A DNA stretch of 52,973 nucleotides, from positions 1 to 52,973 of the forward strand of contig DAISVU010000009.1 in NCBI GenBank assembly GCA_036839975.1, written 5' to 3'. The notes under the pieces are model-generated. The model was not told where the DNA came from. It was given only the letters and a program-made list of their open reading frames with translations, and did not search any database. Below, piece by piece: positions 25,256-34,011 of the stretch. The stretch is from RGIG7111 sp036839975 (lineage in GTDB: Bacteria; Bacillota; Clostridia; Peptostreptococcales; Anaerovoracaceae). Every line of letters begins with the position of its first letter. Position 1 is the first letter of the stretch. A program made the position numbers and the translations under genes.

Positions 25256-26307
25256 TTGTTTTCCTGTACCACCCGTTGATGTTCAGCATATGTTCTGGAA
25301 TAAATCACCTGACCGTCTTTGGTAGCAAAAAAGTAGAGATAGTCATTTTTTTCATAATTTATACAGCTTTTTATCGTGTCTGTAAGTACAAAGCAGATCG
25401 GTCCGGGAGGAAGTCCCTTGTACTTATAAGTGTTATATTTTGAATCAATCTTTGTTTCTACAACTGTAACATCCACATGTTTTTTCTGTGTTGCATAATT
25501 TATGGTGACGTCTGACTGAAGATTCATATTTTTGTTAAGCCTGTTCATAAATACACCGGCTATAGCAGACATGTCCTCCTCAAAATTCGCTTCAGATTCA
25601 ACTATTGATGCAAATATAATAAGTTCTCTTATTGAAAATCTCGATTTTTCCATGTCAGGCTTAATGGACTTTAACTTCTTATCCATATGATCAAGCATCT
25701 GTTCTGTACATTCCTTTACGGAAGGCTTTTCTGACATTACAAAATATGTTCCCGGGTAAAAGTATCCTTCCAGAGGATACATGACATTCTTTCCAAGTAT
25801 ATCATCATTTAAAAACCAGTACTTATCTATAAGCGTCTTAAGATAGTTCCTATCTGACCATTGTTTCAAAACCTTTTTCTTGGATGCTCCCGTAATATCA
25901 GCTATCTTGACTGCCGCCTGCGGTATGGTGCTTCCTTCTATAACGGTAAATTTCTTGTGCAGCAGATATTTTTTGTCAGCTATGCTTATAGCCCGTATGA
26001 TCTCCTCGAGGGTCATGTTCTTATTGAAAGCATAAACATTTGCCTTAAGATTGTCCGGCGCGCAGAACTTCATGTATATCCTGCCTGCAAGTCTGCTGTT
26101 TACAAGACCTGCTTCATCAAGTTGTTCGAGCACCTCATAGGAAGTACTGCCCTGCTTTATGGTAACCGTTACATTTTTGCTCGTCATTGATGTTGCGCCT
26201 ATTCCGTTTGAATAAAAAAGCAATGCGCCGCCAAGTGTCGTTACCAGGATTATCAGCACGATCAAAAATATCCGCTTACCTGATCTGTTTTTTTGTTTGG
26301 ATCCCAT
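25246..26307 (-). CDS. mltG: Endolytic murein transglycosylase
   Basis: MltG (YceG-like) of 353 residues. One membrane segment at about residues 12-31 anchors the protein, a LysM-like module follows (about 45-115), and the catalytic domain contains IFASIVESEANFEED, with the likely catalytic Glu at about 237, and NMNLQSDVTINYA. It cleaves nascent glycan strands at the outer face of the membrane. An AGGAG-type site precedes the ATG. It heads the small run mltG, O-methyltransferase, U32, CBS protein behind the efp terminator. Confidence 0.95.
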   Translation of the reverse strand: MGSKQKNRSGKRIFLIVLIILVTTLGGALLFYSNGIGATSMTSKNVTVTIKQGSTSYEVLEQLDEAGLVNSRLAGRIYMKFCAPDNLKANVYAFNKNMTLEEIIRAISIADKKYLLHKKFTVIEGSTIPQAAVKIADITGASKKKVLKQWSDRNYLKTLIDKYWFLNDDILGKNVMYPLEGYFYPGTYFVMSEKPSVKECTEQMLDHMDKKLKSIKPDMEKSRFSIRELIIFASIVESEANFEEDMSAIAGVFMNRLNKNMNLQSDVTINYATQKKHVDVTVVETKIDSKYNTYKYKGLPPGPICFVLTDTIKSCINYEKNDYLYFFATKDGQVIYSRTYAEHQRVVQENKWY

Positions 26308-26340
26308 TAAATAAAAATCTCCTGTGTGTTTTCAAATAAT

Positions 26341-26368
26341 TAAAAGTAAGGGACGATAAACGCCCCTT
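26341..26368 (-). terminator. Terminator or attenuator between efp and mltG
   Basis: On the minus strand, AAGGGGCG (26361-26368) pairs with CGTCCCTT (26348-26355) with one G-T wobble around a 5-base loop, followed by ACTTTTA. The U-tract is short, so partial termination is likely. Confidence 0.6.
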
Positions 26369-26377
26369 GTACAAACT

Positions 26378-26938
26378 TTATTTGGATCTGCCGAGATAGT
26401 CTCCCGTACGAGTATCGATTTGAACAATCTCACCTTCATTTATAAAGATAGGAACCTGCACAACGGCACCGGTCTCAACCGTAGCGGCCTTTGTCACATT
26501 TGTCGCCGTGTCGCCTTTGACTCCCGGTTCGGTTTCTATTACTTTTAGATCCACAAAGTTAGGTGCTTCTACCAGAAAAGCTTCTTCTTTATAAAACTTG
26601 ATTGTAGCTTCGTCATTTTCTCTAAGATACTTCATAGCTTCTTCCACCTGATCGCGATTCAGCGGAAGCTGGTCGTAAGTTTCAGGATCCATAAAATAAT
26701 ACAGCTCGCCATCATTATAAAGATATTGCATTTTTTTTGTTTCTATATGTGCCTTCTGAAATTTATCATCCGGGTTGAACGCATCTTCTCTTATTGCTCC
26801 GGTATATATATTTTTGTACTTTGTTCTTACGAATGCACTGCCCTTTCCCGGTTTTACATGCTGAAAGTCAAGTACAACATATGGCTGTTCGTCCATTTCA
26901 AAAGTCATGCCTTTTCTAAAATCTCCTGCCGTAATCAT
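26378..26938 (-). CDS. efp: Elongation factor P
   Basis: EF-P of 186 residues, three beta-barrel domains, which relieves ribosome stalling at polyproline. The N-terminal domain has VKPGKGSAFVRTKYKNIYTG with the conserved Lys of the modification loop, which is post-translationally modified in many Firmicutes. The C-terminal signature VQVPIFINEGEIVQIDTRTGDYLGR is complete. GAGGAAA precedes the ATG. It lies behind the M24 peptidase gene, as in B. subtilis yqhT-efp. Confidence 0.98.
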   Translation of the reverse strand: MITAGDFRKGMTFEMDEQPYVVLDFQHVKPGKGSAFVRTKYKNIYTGAIREDAFNPDDKFQKAHIETKKMQYLYNDGELYYFMDPETYDQLPLNRDQVEEAMKYLRENDEATIKFYKEEAFLVEAPNFVDLKVIETEPGVKGDTATNVTKAATVETGAVVQVPIFINEGEIVQIDTRTGDYLGRSK

Positions 26939-26982
26939 TGAATTTTCCTCATTTCTTTTGTCTTTTCAAATAACTGATACAA

Positions 26983-27699
26983 CTAAAGTATCATAAGTTC
27001 CTTTGGTGATTTTACAGTATTTATTATACCAAAATCAGTTATAATTGCCAAGTCCTCGATACGTACGCCGAATTCATCCGGAATATATATACCGGGTTCT
27101 ACAGTAACAGGCATATTTTCTTCAAGTATCTCATCACTCTTAGAATTTAAAGTCGGCGCCTCATGGACATCTTTTCCGACACCGTGGCCTGTCCCATGTA
27201 TATAATACTCACCGTACCCGGCCTGGTTGATTATATCTCTTGCAATTTTATCTATATCAAAACATCTTACGCCTGCTCTGCAGGCGTTAAGAGCTGCAGT
27301 CTGTGCTGACAGAACCACATCGTAAATTTCAGCCATCTTTGCTGTTACACTGCCCATCGCAAAGGTCCGGGTCATGTCTCCACAGTAACCTTCAACTACA
27401 GCACCCATGTCTATAGTCACAAAATCGCCTTTTTCTATCTTTTTATCCGAAGGTTCTCCGTGAGGATGCATGGTGTTAACACCTGATACACATATGGTAG
27501 GAAATGAAAGACCTTCAGCGCCATAGCTCAAAAATGTCTTTTCTATCTCCTCAGTCACTTCGATTTCTGTCATGCCGGGAGTTACAAATGTCAAAATGTG
27601 TTCATAACACTTGTCACCCATTGCTGAGGCTTTTGATATTTTTAAAAGTTCTTCCGGCGTTTTTACCATGCCGGTTTTATATTTGCCGTTCATAGTCAT
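26983..27699 (-). CDS. M24 family metallopeptidase, short form (aminopeptidase P-like)
   Basis: A 238-residue pita-bread-fold metallopeptidase. Metal ligands are visible: Asp in VTIDMGAVVEGYCGD, Asp in DMTRTF, His in HGTGHGVGKDVHEAP, Glu in VTVEPGIYIPD and Glu in VRIEDLA. The DMTRTF and GVGKDVHE segments are closer to Xaa-Pro aminopeptidases than to methionine aminopeptidase, yet the N-terminal creatinase-like domain (about 120 residues) of the usual YqhT/PepQ relatives is absent. It probably cleaves Xaa-Pro dipeptides, but the short form leaves specificity open. Start codon choice is weak (ATG 27699 or 27693). It is in the operon rnj-ylbF-M24-efp. Confidence 0.82.
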   Translation of the reverse strand: MTMNGKYKTGMVKTPEELLKISKASAMGDKCYEHILTFVTPGMTEIEVTEEIEKTFLSYGAEGLSFPTICVSGVNTMHPHGEPSDKKIEKGDFVTIDMGAVVEGYCGDMTRTFAMGSVTAKMAEIYDVVLSAQTAALNACRAGVRCFDIDKIARDIINQAGYGEYYIHGTGHGVGKDVHEAPTLNSKSDEILEENMPVTVEPGIYIPDEFGVRIEDLAIITDFGIINTVKSPKELMIL

Positions 27700-27709
27700 T
27701 TTTCAGTCA

Positions 27710-28129
27710 TTAATCCGCCTTTCCTTTATCATCGGTTTCAGACGCCTTTTGTACTTCGGCCGCAGCATTTTCCTCCCTTGCTTTTGCTTCCTGTCTTTCT
27801 TTTTCAGTTAATACAGCCTCACCGAGGATCTTATATACATCATTCATCATTACTGAAAATCTCAGCTCGCACTGGATGTATTCAGCCGCCTTTGGATCCC
27901 GGACTATTATAGCGTAGAGGTCTTGGAACTGCTTCATCATGTCGTCTGTTATTTCTTCCCCTGACATCTGCTTTGTCTGAATCGAAAACTGCTTCTGCTG
28001 AAAATCCTTCAACATCTTATCCAGATGTTCATTTTTAGAGATCTGGGTTTTTAATTCCATGTACTGTTTGTATTCTTCCGATCCCTGTATTGCCCTTTTA
28101 AGATTGTAAGCTTCATCATAAACGTTCAT
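27710..28129 (-). CDS. YlbF/YmcA family regulator
   Basis: A 139-residue helical protein of the YlbF/YmcA (Com_YlbF) family. The pattern AYNLKRAIQGSEEYKQYMELK, NEHLDKMLKDFQQKQFSIQ and LRFSVMMNDVYKILGEAV fits, followed by a charged low-complexity tail. In Bacillus, YlbF, YmcA and YaaT form a complex that interacts with RNase Y and affects competence, sporulation and mRNA processing. RNase J is encoded just upstream here, which is consistent with an RNA-processing link (inference). AAAGGAA precedes the ATG. Confidence 0.85.
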   Translation of the reverse strand: MNVYDEAYNLKRAIQGSEEYKQYMELKTQISKNEHLDKMLKDFQQKQFSIQTKQMSGEEITDDMMKQFQDLYAIIVRDPKAAEYIQCELRFSVMMNDVYKILGEAVLTEKERQEAKAREENAAAEVQKASETDDKGKAD

Positions 28130-28235
28130 TTTTCAAATTCCTTTCCTGATTTCTTCTTTTTATTGCAGCTGCCGGCACTCAGGTCGGTTAACAATAACTA
28201 TTTTATGTATCCAAGCTGCAGATAAAAGATTGACA

Positions 28236-29921
28236 TCAAACTTCCATAAAGATTGGGAGTATCACCGGGTTTCTTTTGGTTTTATCATAGATAAAACGTC
28301 TGAGGCCGTCTCTTACGGCATTTTTCATCGATGTCCAGTCGCTGTTGGAAGTTCTCGCTGAATTGTCCATGATATTTGCGACCAGTCTTGTAGCCTCTCC
28401 GATCAGATCCTCATTTTCTCGTACATATACAAAACCTCGGGAAATTATGTCCGGTCCCGATACGATCATCCTTGTGGATTTGTCTATCGCTGCTACTACT
28501 ATTATAAGACCCGATTCTGAAAGCAGTCTCCTGTCTCTTAAAACAATATTGCCTACATCTCCCACTCCCAAACCGTCTACCATCACATCACCTGCCTGAG
28601 CTTCTTTCTCAGTTTTGAAAGCGCCGTTTTTACCAACAGTAAGTGAATCTCCGTTTTTAAGTATGAATATGCTGTCTTTTGTCCTTCCCAGATCTTCAGC
28701 AAGATCTGCATGCATCTTAAGGTGACGATATTCACCGTGTACAGGCATAAAATATTTGGGTCTTATAAGAGTATGTATAAGCTTTAGTTCTTCCTGACAT
28801 GCGTGTCCCGATACATGTATATCGGATATGTCTGAATATATAACCTCCGCACCTTTTTCGAATAATCTGTTTACAACATTGGCCACTGTCTTTTCATTGC
28901 CCGGTACAGGTGTTGATGAAAGCACCACCACATCACCCTGCTTGATTTTTATCGCTTTGTGCTCAGAATTTGCCATTCTCGCAAGAGCAGACATCGGTTC
29001 ACCCTGACTTCCGGTCGTTATTATGACTATCTCCCTGTCGGGACAGTTTTTAGCTTGATTGATATCTACAAGTACTCCTTTTGGGATCTTGAGATAGCCG
29101 AGTTCTGTGGCGAGACCGATTACATTCACCATACTGCGTCCAGAAACTGCCACTTTACGGTGGAACATTACGGCATTGTCTATTATTTTTTGTATTCTGT
29201 GGACGTTTGAAGAAAATGTTGCGACTATTATCCTTGTTTTTGAGGATCTGAAAATGTTTTCAAGGGCCTCGCCCACATTCTTTTCAGATGCCGTGAACCC
29301 GGGTCTTCCGGAATTTGTACTGTCGCACATCATCAAAAGCACACCTTTCCTGCCTATTTCAGCAAGCCTGCCGAAATCTACAGGTTCACCGTCGACCGGT
29401 GTATAATCGACTTTAAAATCACCTGTATGGAAGAGCACACCTGCAGGCGTATCTATTGCAAGACATATCGAATCTGCTATCGAGTGTGTAGTTCGTATTG
29501 TTTCTATCGAAAAAACTCCGATATTTATCTTGTCTCCCGCCTTTATCGTATGCAGATCCCCCTTTAATCCGTGTTCATCAAGCTTGTGCTCGATCAGGCC
29601 GAGCGGAAGCCTGGTACCATATACAGGAACCTTGATCCTTTTTAATAGATATGGTACTGCTCCTATATGGTCTTCGTGACCGTGAGTTATTATCATACCT
29701 CTTACCTTGTATGCGTTTCGGATAAGATAAGTGAAATCAGGTATGACAATATCTATGCCATACATTTCGTCATCGGGGAAACTGAGACCGCAGTCAATTA
29801 TCAGTATGTCATTTTTATACTCCAGAAGGGTCAGATTTTTCCCGATTTCATGCAGCCCTCCCAGAGGAATTATCTTGAGCTGTTGTTTTGCCCCTCTTCC
29901 CTCTCTTCTGTTTGTACTCAT
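28236..29921 (-). CDS. rnj: Ribonuclease J
   Basis: RNase J of 561 residues, a metallo-beta-lactamase/beta-CASP enzyme with 5-prime exonuclease and endonuclease activity. The zinc motif THGHEDHIGAVPYLL, FHTGDFKVDYTPVDGEPVD and MCDSTNSGRPGFTASE are present; the beta-CASP domain contains VATFSSNVHRIQKIID and VHVSGHACQEEL-like segments, and PVHGEYRHLKMHADLA supplies a further ligand. The C-terminal dimerisation domain is complete. It lies between leuS and ylbF on the same strand. Confidence 0.95.
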   Translation of the reverse strand: MSTNRREGRGAKQQLKIIPLGGLHEIGKNLTLLEYKNDILIIDCGLSFPDDEMYGIDIVIPDFTYLIRNAYKVRGMIITHGHEDHIGAVPYLLKRIKVPVYGTRLPLGLIEHKLDEHGLKGDLHTIKAGDKINIGVFSIETIRTTHSIADSICLAIDTPAGVLFHTGDFKVDYTPVDGEPVDFGRLAEIGRKGVLLMMCDSTNSGRPGFTASEKNVGEALENIFRSSKTRIIVATFSSNVHRIQKIIDNAVMFHRKVAVSGRSMVNVIGLATELGYLKIPKGVLVDINQAKNCPDREIVIITTGSQGEPMSALARMANSEHKAIKIKQGDVVVLSSTPVPGNEKTVANVVNRLFEKGAEVIYSDISDIHVSGHACQEELKLIHTLIRPKYFMPVHGEYRHLKMHADLAEDLGRTKDSIFILKNGDSLTVGKNGAFKTEKEAQAGDVMVDGLGVGDVGNIVLRDRRLLSESGLIIVVAAIDKSTRMIVSGPDIISRGFVYVRENEDLIGEATRLVANIMDNSARTSNSDWTSMKNAVRDGLRRFIYDKTKRNPVILPIFMEV

Positions 29922-29961
29922 TAAATCTCCTGTTCTGTTGTTGCCGTTCAGTTTGAAAAGC

Positions 29962-32433
29962 TTATTTTACGACTATATTCACCAGCTTTCCGGGAACTGA
30001 TATGACTTTGACGATATCTTTACCCTCAATAAGCTCCTTCACTCGTTCATTCTCGAGAGCAAGCTTTTCAAACTCATTTTTTGTTATGTTCGCTGCTACC
30101 TTGATTTTTTCTTTTACTTTCCCGTTTATTTGAAGCACTGCTTCCACAATGTCTTGTACGAGCGCCGATTCATCACTCTCAGGCCACGCTTCATTGTATA
30201 CCCTCTCAGTCTTACTGAACGCTTCCCACATTTCCTCACACATGTGCGGTGTAAACGGTGACAGCATTAATATGAGCTTTTCAAGCGCCGACACAAAAAG
30301 TCCCTCGTTCATTTCCGCATCTCTCTTGTATCTGTATAGTTCATTTACAAATTCCATGATAGAACTGATTGCAGTATTGAAACTGAATCTTTCCCCAATA
30401 TCTTCGGTAACTTTTTTGATGGTTTTGTTAAGAACAAACATAAGCTTTTTGTCATCATCGTTTTTAGGTTCAATCTCCTCTGCAGCGGTCATACCTTCTT
30501 CGACGGCATTATATATTAGTCTGTATACTCTGTTGAGGAATCTGAAACTTCCCTCAACGCCTTTGTCCGACCAGTCAAGTTCTCTTTCCGGCGGCGCTGC
30601 AAACAATATGAACAGCCTTGCTGTATCGGCTCCGTATTTTTCGATTATATCAGCGGGACTTACTACATTTCCTATGGATTTGCTCATCTTTTTGCCGTCT
30701 TTTATAACCATGCCCTGAGTTAAAAGGTTTTTAAAAGGCTCCTCCTCGGCCACATACCCGAGATCGTACAAAGCCATCTGGAAAAATCTTGCATACATAA
30801 GATGAAGTATGGCATGTTCCACACCGCCTATGTACTGGTCGACATTCATCCAGTATTTTACCTTGTCGAAAGCGAATGCTTCGTCATCATTCCTGGCATC
30901 GCAGTATCTCAGGAAATACCATGATGAATCCAAAAAAGTATCCATAGTGTCAAGTTCCCTTTTTGCCGGTTTCCCGCATACCGGACATACAGTTTTGCGA
31001 AATGTCTTGCTTGTTGCAAGCGGACTTTCACCTTTTCCTGTAAATTGAACATCTGTAGGCAGGAGTACAGGCAGATTTTCTTCTTTTTCAGGAATCCATC
31101 CACATTGATCGCAGTATATCATCGGTATAGGAGTCCCCCAGTATCTCTGTCTTGAAATCAGCCAGTCTCTCAATCTGAAGTTGATTGCCTTCTTACCTAT
31201 CTTCCTTTCTTCAAGGTAATTGATTATTTTGTCTATCGCTTCCTTATTGTTCAGGCCGTTGAACAATTCAGAGTTTATCATCTTTCCTTCAGCTTCAAAA
31301 GCCGCTGTAATATTATTGATGTCGATGTCGGGATCCGCCGGTTTTACTACCGGTATGATCTCGATATCGAACAGCTTTGCAAATTCAAAGTCTCTCTGAT
31401 CGTGCGCCGGAACGGCCATTATAGCACCTGTACCGTAATCCATCAGTACGTAGTCGGAAATATATATGGGAATGCGTTTACCGTTTATAGGATTTATGCA
31501 GTATCTGCCAATAAAAACACCTGTCTTTTCATTGGCGGCCGAAGCACGTTCGATGTCACTCATATGCTGTATTTTGTCAATATACTCGTTTACCGACTCT
31601 TCATATTCAGTACCTGCTACAAGCTCTGAAAGGAATGGATGTTCAGGCGCAAGCACCATATAAGTAACACCGTAAAGCGTGTCCGTTCTTGTCGTGAATA
31701 TATCGAGACTTTTGTCGTAACCTTCGATTTCAAAGGTCACTTCCGCGCCTGTGCTCTTTCCGATCCAGTTTTTCTGCATCGTCTTTACTTTTGAAGGCCA
31801 TCCTTCCAGAATGTTAATGTTTTCCAAAAGCCTGTCGGCATACGCGGTTATTTTGAAATACCACTGTGAAAGCTGTTTTTTTCCTACTTCCGAACCGCAT
31901 CGTTCACATCTGCCCTCCACGACCTGTTCGTTTGCAAGTACTGTCTGACAGCTCGGACACCAGTTGACAGGGTTCTCCTTTTTGTATGCAAGTCCTTTCC
32001 TGTAGAATTGTATGAAGATCCACTGCATCCACTTATAATAATCAGGTTTGCAGGTGGCAACTTCTCTGTCCCAGTCGTATGAGAGTCCTATCTCGGTAAG
32101 CTGACGTCTCATCTCATCGATGTTTTCAAGCGTCCATTTGCTCGGCTCAACACCGTTTTTTATTGCGGCGTTTTCTGCCGGAAGTCCGAAAGAATCCCAC
32201 CCCATAGGATGCAGGACGTTATATCCCATCATCTTTTTGAAACGTGCTATCACGTCGCCTATGGAATAGTTTCTTACATGCCCCATGTGCAGCTTGCCGG
32301 ACGGATATGGAAACATCTCAAGTATGTAATATTTTTTTTTATTTTCATCCTCCTCTGTCTTGAATGCATTAGTTTCAGACCATATCCGCTGCCATTTAGA
32401 TTCTATCGAATCAAAATCATACTTTTCTTTCAT
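29962..32433 (-). CDS. leuS: Leucine--tRNA ligase
   Basis: Class I leucyl-tRNA synthetase of 823 residues from the ATG at 32433; a second ATG at 32448 would add five residues, but AAGG before 32433 and the family N-terminus EKYDFDSIESKWQ favour the shorter form. The HIGH motif is HMGH in PSGKLHMGHVRNYSIGDV, the CP1 editing domain spans roughly 220-420, a zinc pair CPVCGKPAKRELDTMDTF occurs later, and KMSKS lies in KDGKKMSKSIGNVVSP. No T-box leader is present in the 35 bases upstream. It follows rsfS in an operon. Confidence 0.98.
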   Translation of the reverse strand: MKEKYDFDSIESKWQRIWSETNAFKTEEDENKKKYYILEMFPYPSGKLHMGHVRNYSIGDVIARFKKMMGYNVLHPMGWDSFGLPAENAAIKNGVEPSKWTLENIDEMRRQLTEIGLSYDWDREVATCKPDYYKWMQWIFIQFYRKGLAYKKENPVNWCPSCQTVLANEQVVEGRCERCGSEVGKKQLSQWYFKITAYADRLLENINILEGWPSKVKTMQKNWIGKSTGAEVTFEIEGYDKSLDIFTTRTDTLYGVTYMVLAPEHPFLSELVAGTEYEESVNEYIDKIQHMSDIERASAANEKTGVFIGRYCINPINGKRIPIYISDYVLMDYGTGAIMAVPAHDQRDFEFAKLFDIEIIPVVKPADPDIDINNITAAFEAEGKMINSELFNGLNNKEAIDKIINYLEERKIGKKAINFRLRDWLISRQRYWGTPIPMIYCDQCGWIPEKEENLPVLLPTDVQFTGKGESPLATSKTFRKTVCPVCGKPAKRELDTMDTFLDSSWYFLRYCDARNDDEAFAFDKVKYWMNVDQYIGGVEHAILHLMYARFFQMALYDLGYVAEEEPFKNLLTQGMVIKDGKKMSKSIGNVVSPADIIEKYGADTARLFILFAAPPERELDWSDKGVEGSFRFLNRVYRLIYNAVEEGMTAAEEIEPKNDDDKKLMFVLNKTIKKVTEDIGERFSFNTAISSIMEFVNELYRYKRDAEMNEGLFVSALEKLILMLSPFTPHMCEEMWEAFSKTERVYNEAWPESDESALVQDIVEAVLQINGKVKEKIKVAANITKNEFEKLALENERVKELIEGKDIVKVISVPGKLVNIVVK

Positions 32434-32467
32434 TTTTTTAACCTTCATTTCTTAATATTCAGTAGAC

Positions 32468-32815
32468 TCATATATTTTCAAAGGCTTCTGCATCACAGTC
32501 GCCCCAAAGCTTCTCGATGTTATATTTTTCACGCATTTCATCTGTCATTAGGTTGACGACAATATCGCCGTAATCCATCAATATCCAGCCGGAATTCTTT
32601 TTGCCTTCTACATGTTTTACACTCACTCCCATATTTTCAAACTTATCTTCAACTTCATCGCGCAGGGCCGAAAGCTGTCTCGGATTTCCTCCTGACGCAA
32701 TGATGAAGTAATCCGCAAATGCAGATTTTTCTCCTATGTTTATAAGAATTATGTCCGCAGCATTTTTCTTACTGAGTATTTTTGCTGCGTGAAGTGCCAT
32801 TTCTTCGCTTTTCAT
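32468..32815 (-). CDS. rsfS: Ribosomal silencing factor RsfS
   Basis: RsfS (YqeL/DUF143) of 115 residues, which binds uL14 of the 50S subunit and blocks joining with 30S in stationary or starved cells. ADIILINIGEKSAFADYFIIASG, VKHVEGKKNSGWILMDYGDIVVNLMT and EKYNIEKLWGD are the family blocks. AGGAG 9 bases before the ATG at 32815 decides the start. The 5-prime end overlaps yqeK by 47 bases, an unusually long overlap. Location behind nadD and yqeK is conserved in Firmicutes. Confidence 0.96.
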   Translation of the reverse strand: MKSEEMALHAAKILSKKNAADIILINIGEKSAFADYFIIASGGNPRQLSALRDEVEDKFENMGVSVKHVEGKKNSGWILMDYGDIVVNLMTDEMREKYNIEKLWGDCDAEAFENI

Positions 32816-33404
32816 CAGTTTTTTTCTCCTTTTCATAAAACCATTCAAGTGTGCGCTTTGATTCAGGATCATAGTCTACACCCTCTGATTCAAGATGTTC
32901 TATAGTGTTTTTCAGGCAGTATATGCATGCCTTGTCTATATCTTTCAAGGCAAGCTGCCTGAGTTTGTCAACTCCTGCGTAACTCCGTGAGATTTCTGCC
33001 GCATCAGCCACGAAAAGTATCTTTTCCAGAAGTGACATCTCCGGACGTCCCGTTGTATGATACTCTACAGCATTCAATATATCTTTATCGGTTACGCCGT
33101 ATTCATTTTGCATCAATCTGGACGCGATTTTACTGTGTGAAAGCGCAATATTGTCAAGATATTTATCCTGCAGTTCGAATTCCCTGACATATTCGTTAAT
33201 TTTCGCCGCAGTATATGATCTTCCCCTGCACATGTCGTGAAACATCGCAGCGACTGCAGCCTTTTCAGGATCTGCCCCGAACTTTTCAGCCATCTTTACA
33301 GACAGATCTCTAACTCCGATCGTATGACGCATGCGAGATTCCTTAAAATCATTTTTTATATTCGCTATAAACTTTTCGTAAAGCTTTTCATTTATACAGA
33401 CCAT
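32769..33404 (-). CDS. yqeK: HD domain protein YqeK (Ap4A hydrolase)
   Basis: A 211-residue HD-domain protein. Ligands are HTIGVRDLSVKMAEKFG, MFHDMCRG (HD), ALSHSKIAS and VEYHTTG, in the order known for YqeK, a symmetrical diadenosine tetraphosphate hydrolase that gives two ADP. AAGG precedes the ATG. The start overlaps nadD by 17 bases and a basic C-terminal tail (KKTDEKRRNGTSRSKNTQ) overlaps rsfS by 47 bases. That tail is not typical of the family and may be a product of the overlap. Confidence 0.92.
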   Translation of the reverse strand: MVCINEKLYEKFIANIKNDFKESRMRHTIGVRDLSVKMAEKFGADPEKAAVAAMFHDMCRGRSYTAAKINEYVREFELQDKYLDNIALSHSKIASRLMQNEYGVTDKDILNAVEYHTTGRPEMSLLEKILFVADAAEISRSYAGVDKLRQLALKDIDKACIYCLKNTIEHLESEGVDYDPESKRTLEWFYEKEKKTDEKRRNGTSRSKNTQ

Positions 33405-33993
33405 TTGCCTTTATATACCATTTTATATACGATGGAATCATCCCGTTCACATTTTCGTCATTTGCCAGTTTTTTTCTTACTTCTGTTGATGAAACATCTA
33501 TTCGCCTGTTATGTATCTTTACTATACTCGTCCCGTGCTCAGCATGTATCCTTTTTATCGTCTCATCAAGCTCGACTTCTTTGTAGCCGGGTCTTACACC
33601 TATTATGTAGTAATAATTTTCTAAAAGCTCCTCCGCTTCTTTCCATATTTCAATATTTAAAAACGAGTCGGTCCCGCACATGAAATAAAGTCTGTCATCT
33701 ACATCATATGCCGCTTTTACCGCACGCAACATTTTATACGTATATGATATACCCCTTGTCCGAAGCTCATAATTTGAAACCGCAAAACGTGTATCCTCTT
33801 CTGTTACAGCTCTAAGCATTGCGAGCCGATGATTGCATTCCGTAGTATCATGGCCCTGCTTGAACGGCTGTATATATGCGGGCATGAAGATCAATTCGTC
33901 GAGTCCGACTTCATCTGCAGCATCTTTAGCCAACGATATATGTCCGTTGTGTACAGGGTCAAATGATCCGCCGAATATTGCTACCTTTTTCAT
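33388..33993 (-). CDS. nadD: Nicotinate-nucleotide adenylyltransferase
   Basis: NadD of 201 residues adenylylates nicotinate mononucleotide in NAD synthesis. The nucleotidyltransferase motifs are GGSFDPVHNGHISLAKDA (HxGH-type HNGH) and the second motif VSSTEVRKKL. Length fits the family. GGAGAAAACAT precedes the ATG. The gene sits between aspS and yqeK in the nadD-yqeK-rsfS order typical of Firmicutes. Confidence 0.96.
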   Translation of the reverse strand: MKKVAIFGGSFDPVHNGHISLAKDAADEVGLDELIFMPAYIQPFKQGHDTTECNHRLAMLRAVTEEDTRFAVSNYELRTRGISYTYKMLRAVKAAYDVDDRLYFMCGTDSFLNIEIWKEAEELLENYYYIIGVRPGYKEVELDETIKRIHAEHGTSIVKIHNRRIDVSSTEVRKKLANDENVNGMIPSYIKWYIKANGLYK

Positions 33994-34011
33994 ATGTTTT
34001 CTCCAAACAGT

